The notes below the pieces were generated by a model. That model was not told where the DNA came from and ran no database searches. It saw nothing but the letters and a program-made list of their open reading frames with translations. Of a DNA stretch of 8,970 bases, positions 7,302-8,970 are shown one piece after another. The translations under genes were made by a program, and so were the position numbers. Within the stretch, counting starts at the first letter, position 1, and every line of letters starts with the position of its first letter. The DNA comes from an uncultured Eubacteriales bacterium (GTDB taxonomy: Bacteria; Bacillota_A; Clostridia; Oscillospirales; Oscillospiraceae): positions 1 to 8,970 of the forward strand of contig CATJRT010000247.1 in the NCBI GenBank assembly GCA_949742895.1, given 5' to 3'.

Positions 7302-8970
7302 ATGAACACAGTCAATATCAAAATTAACGGCTACAGCTATACCATGAAGCATGGGATTACGATCCTGGACGCATCCTTTGAAACTATGAAGTTCCAGCGG
7401 GAGTATTTGCAGCAGCCCATTCCCACCCTTTATTACCTGAAGGGCGTTGTGGATGTGGATGATTCCGGCGTCTGTGTGGTGGAAGTTGACGGCAAGCTGG
7501 TAAACGCCTCCACCACCCGCATCCATGAGGGCATGGAGATCCAGACCCGCAGCGAAGCGGTGATGGGCGCACGGAGGGAGGCGCTGGCAAAGATTCTGGC
7601 GATCCACAACAAGTCCTGCGTCTATTGTATGCGCTCCACCCAGTGTGAGCTGCAAAACCTGCTGCATGAGTACGGCTTCACGGACGAGGAGGAACTGCCC
7701 ATGAGCAGCATCCAGCCCTTGGATCTCTCCTCTGTGGTGCTGGTGCGGGACAATAACAAGTGTATCCGTTGCAAGCGCTGCGTCAATGTATGTGCCAAGG
7801 TGCAGGCCGTCTCCGCCATTGCCGCCACAGGCACTGGCCTGGAAACCAGTATCGAGCCCGCGTCCCCGAAGGGCCTGGCCGCGGCCAGCTGTGTCAACTG
7901 CGGCCAATGTGTCGCCGTGTGCCCGGTGGGTGCACTGACCGAAAAGCCCCAGTGGGAGTTGGTGAAGGAAGCCATTGCCGACCCGGATCAGTTTGTGGTG
8001 GTCCAGGTGGCGCCGGCTGTCCGGGCTGCCCTCGGAGAATCCTTTGAGTTCCCTGTGGGAGTAGATACGGAGGGCCGGATCGCCGGCGCACTGCGGCGGC
8101 TGGGCTTCGATAAGGTGTTTGACACCAAGGTCGGCGCCGACCTGACCATCATCGAGGAGGCCAATGAACTGGTCCAGCGGATTGAGAACCACGGCGTACT
8201 GCCGATGCTGACCTCCTGCTGTCCCGGATGGGTCAAGTACGCAGAGCATTTCTACCCGGATATGCTGGATAACCTCTCCACCTGCAAGTCCCCCCATACG
8301 ATGTTTGGGGCGCTCATCAAGTCCTGGTACGCGGAAAAAATGGGCATTCCCAAGGAGAAGATCGTCACGGTCAGCGTCATGCCCTGTACGGCAAAGAAGT
8401 TCGAGATTACCCGTCCCGACGAGTGCGGCGCGGAGGTGCCGGACGTAGACTATGTGATCACCACCAACGAGCTTGGAAAAATGCTCAAAGACGCGGAGAT
8501 CCAACTGGAAGCGGTTTCTCCGTCGGAGCGTTTTGACGAACCACTGGGAGGCGGCACCGGCGCCGGCGTCATTTTCGGTGTGACAGGCGGCGTTATGGAG
8601 GCTGCACTGCGCACGGCCATGGAGAAACTGACTGGAAAGCCGCTGGAGAAACTGGAGTTTGTGGATGTGCGCGGCATGAACGGCATCAAGGAGGCCACCT
8701 ATGAGCTCAACGGTACAACGGTGAAGGTGGCTGTGGCCTCCGGGCTTGCCAATGCCAACGCGCTGCTCACAAGAATCAAAAACGGTGAGGCGGACTATCA
8801 GTTTGTAGAGGTAATGGCCTGCCCCGGCGGCTGTGTCAACGGAGGCGGGCAGCCCCACCAGCCGGCGGCTGTGAGGGCCCTGCAGGACATTCCCGCCATG
8901 CGCGCGGCTGCGCTTTATCGCAGCGATGACCGCAGCGCGGTCCGGAAATCTCATGATAACCCGGCGCTGA
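7302..8970 (+). CDS. hydA: [FeFe] hydrogenase, CpI-like (3' end cut by the window)
   Basis: This enzyme interconverts H2 with protons and electrons. The visible 556 residues match monomeric Clostridium CpI in order. They comprise an N-terminal ferredoxin fold (1-85); a His-Cys3 [4Fe-4S] site (H102, C106, C109, C115); two [4Fe-4S] motifs (C154/C157/C160/C164 and C197/C200/C203/C207); and the H-cluster motifs TSCCPGW (304-310), MPCTAKKFE (360-368) and MACPGGCVNGGGQP (505-518). The H-cluster ligands are C307, C362, C507 and C511. C306, the usual proton-relay Cys, and E286/E289 are kept. The ferredoxin fold has lost three of its four [2Fe-2S] cysteines (Y44, S55 and S70; C58 remains). AAGGAGG, overlapping the flavoprotein stop, lies eight bases before the ATG. 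The last bases read TGA out of frame, so the gene continues, probably for 25-30 residues. No NADH-binding Hyd partners are visible. Cytoplasmic; no signal peptide. Confidence 0.96.
   Translation, partial: MNTVNIKINGYSYTMKHGITILDASFETMKFQREYLQQPIPTLYYLKGVVDVDDSGVCVVEVDGKLVNASTTRIHEGMEIQTRSEAVMGARREALAKILAIHNKSCVYCMRSTQCELQNLLHEYGFTDEEELPMSSIQPLDLSSVVLVRDNNKCIRCKRCVNVCAKVQAVSAIAATGTGLETSIEPASPKGLAAASCVNCGQCVAVCPVGALTEKPQWELVKEAIADPDQFVVVQVAPAVRAALGESFEFPVGVDTEGRIAGALRRLGFDKVFDTKVGADLTIIEEANELVQRIENHGVLPMLTSCCPGWVKYAEHFYPDMLDNLSTCKSPHTMFGALIKSWYAEKMGIPKEKIVTVSVMPCTAKKFEITRPDECGAEVPDVDYVITTNELGKMLKDAEIQLEAVSPSERFDEPLGGGTGAGVIFGVTGGVMEAALRTAMEKLTGKPLEKLEFVDVRGMNGIKEATYELNGTTVKVAVASGLANANALLTRIKNGEADYQFVEVMACPGGCVNGGGQPHQPAAVRALQDIPAMRAAALYRSDDRSAVRKSHDNPAL

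Noticed and set aside
5456..7321. A 621-codon open frame on the minus strand opposite the flavoprotein
   Set aside because: It is the mirror of a GC-biased gene whose codon pattern leaves the antisense frame free of stops. The peptide is rich in His, Val and Leu without recognisable motifs, while the plus strand encodes clear FAD-protein motifs with a strong RBS.
7200..8954. A 584-codon open frame on the minus strand opposite the hydrogenase
   Set aside because: Same antisense effect. The plus-strand frame has every H-cluster and Fe-S motif, so the minus frame is a shadow.
8968..8970. TGA at the very end as the hydrogenase stop
   Set aside because: Counting from the ATG at 7302 the last full codon is 8967-8969 (CTG), so this TGA is out of frame. 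The protein also still lacks the usual final 25-30 residues.

Overview
The window looks like chromosomal DNA from an anaerobic Gram-positive Clostridia, probably a gut or fermentative member of the Oscillospiraceae/Flavonifractor-Intestinimonas kind. The grounds are strong AGGAGG-type ribosome binding sites, a butyrate-kinase-family enzyme, a bacterial FatA/FatB-type acyl-ACP thioesterase, a Clostridium-type [FeFe] hydrogenase and moderately high GC. The regulator and acpS block (about 1065-3031) is visibly more AT-rich than the genes either side. The genus-level guess is inference only.

Layout. (1) 1-876, plus strand: the C-terminal two thirds of a family 1 glycoside hydrolase, cut by the window edge and apparently unrelated to the rest. 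A near-perfect hairpin at 943-972, with T-runs on both sides, separates it from the next unit. (2) 1065-3031, minus strand: a two-gene unit made of a PucR/CdaR-type regulator followed 32 bases later by a holo-ACP synthase (acpS). (3) 3032-3271: a 240-base divergent promoter region with a perfect TATAAT for each direction. (4) 3272-8970, plus strand: a tightly spaced operon of a butyrate-kinase-family acyl kinase, an acyl-ACP thioesterase, a small 2x[4Fe-4S] protein resembling AprB, a flavoprotein resembling AprA (adenylylsulfate reductase alpha / fumarate reductase superfamily), and a CpI-like [FeFe] hydrogenase that runs off the right edge after 556 residues.

How it may work together (inference): the hydrogenase and the AprAB-like pair form a plausible short electron path, H2 or reduced ferredoxin <-> Fe-S clusters <-> FAD, with the flavoprotein reducing (or oxidising) an unknown, possibly unsaturated, organic acid. 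The thioesterase and acyl kinase give a route between carrier-bound acyl groups, free acids and acyl phosphates. The neighbouring phosphopantetheinyl transferase gives a link to carrier proteins. The PucR-type regulator, divergently transcribed, is the likely controller. No sulfate-reduction partners (ATP sulfurylase, Qmo) and no phosphotransbutyrylase are visible, so neither APS reduction nor the classical ptb-buk butyrate route is well supported. The most interesting points are this unusual gene combination, an AprA-like protein that appears to lack the APS-binding residues, and a hydrogenase whose N-terminal ferredoxin fold has lost three of its four [2Fe-2S] ligands.
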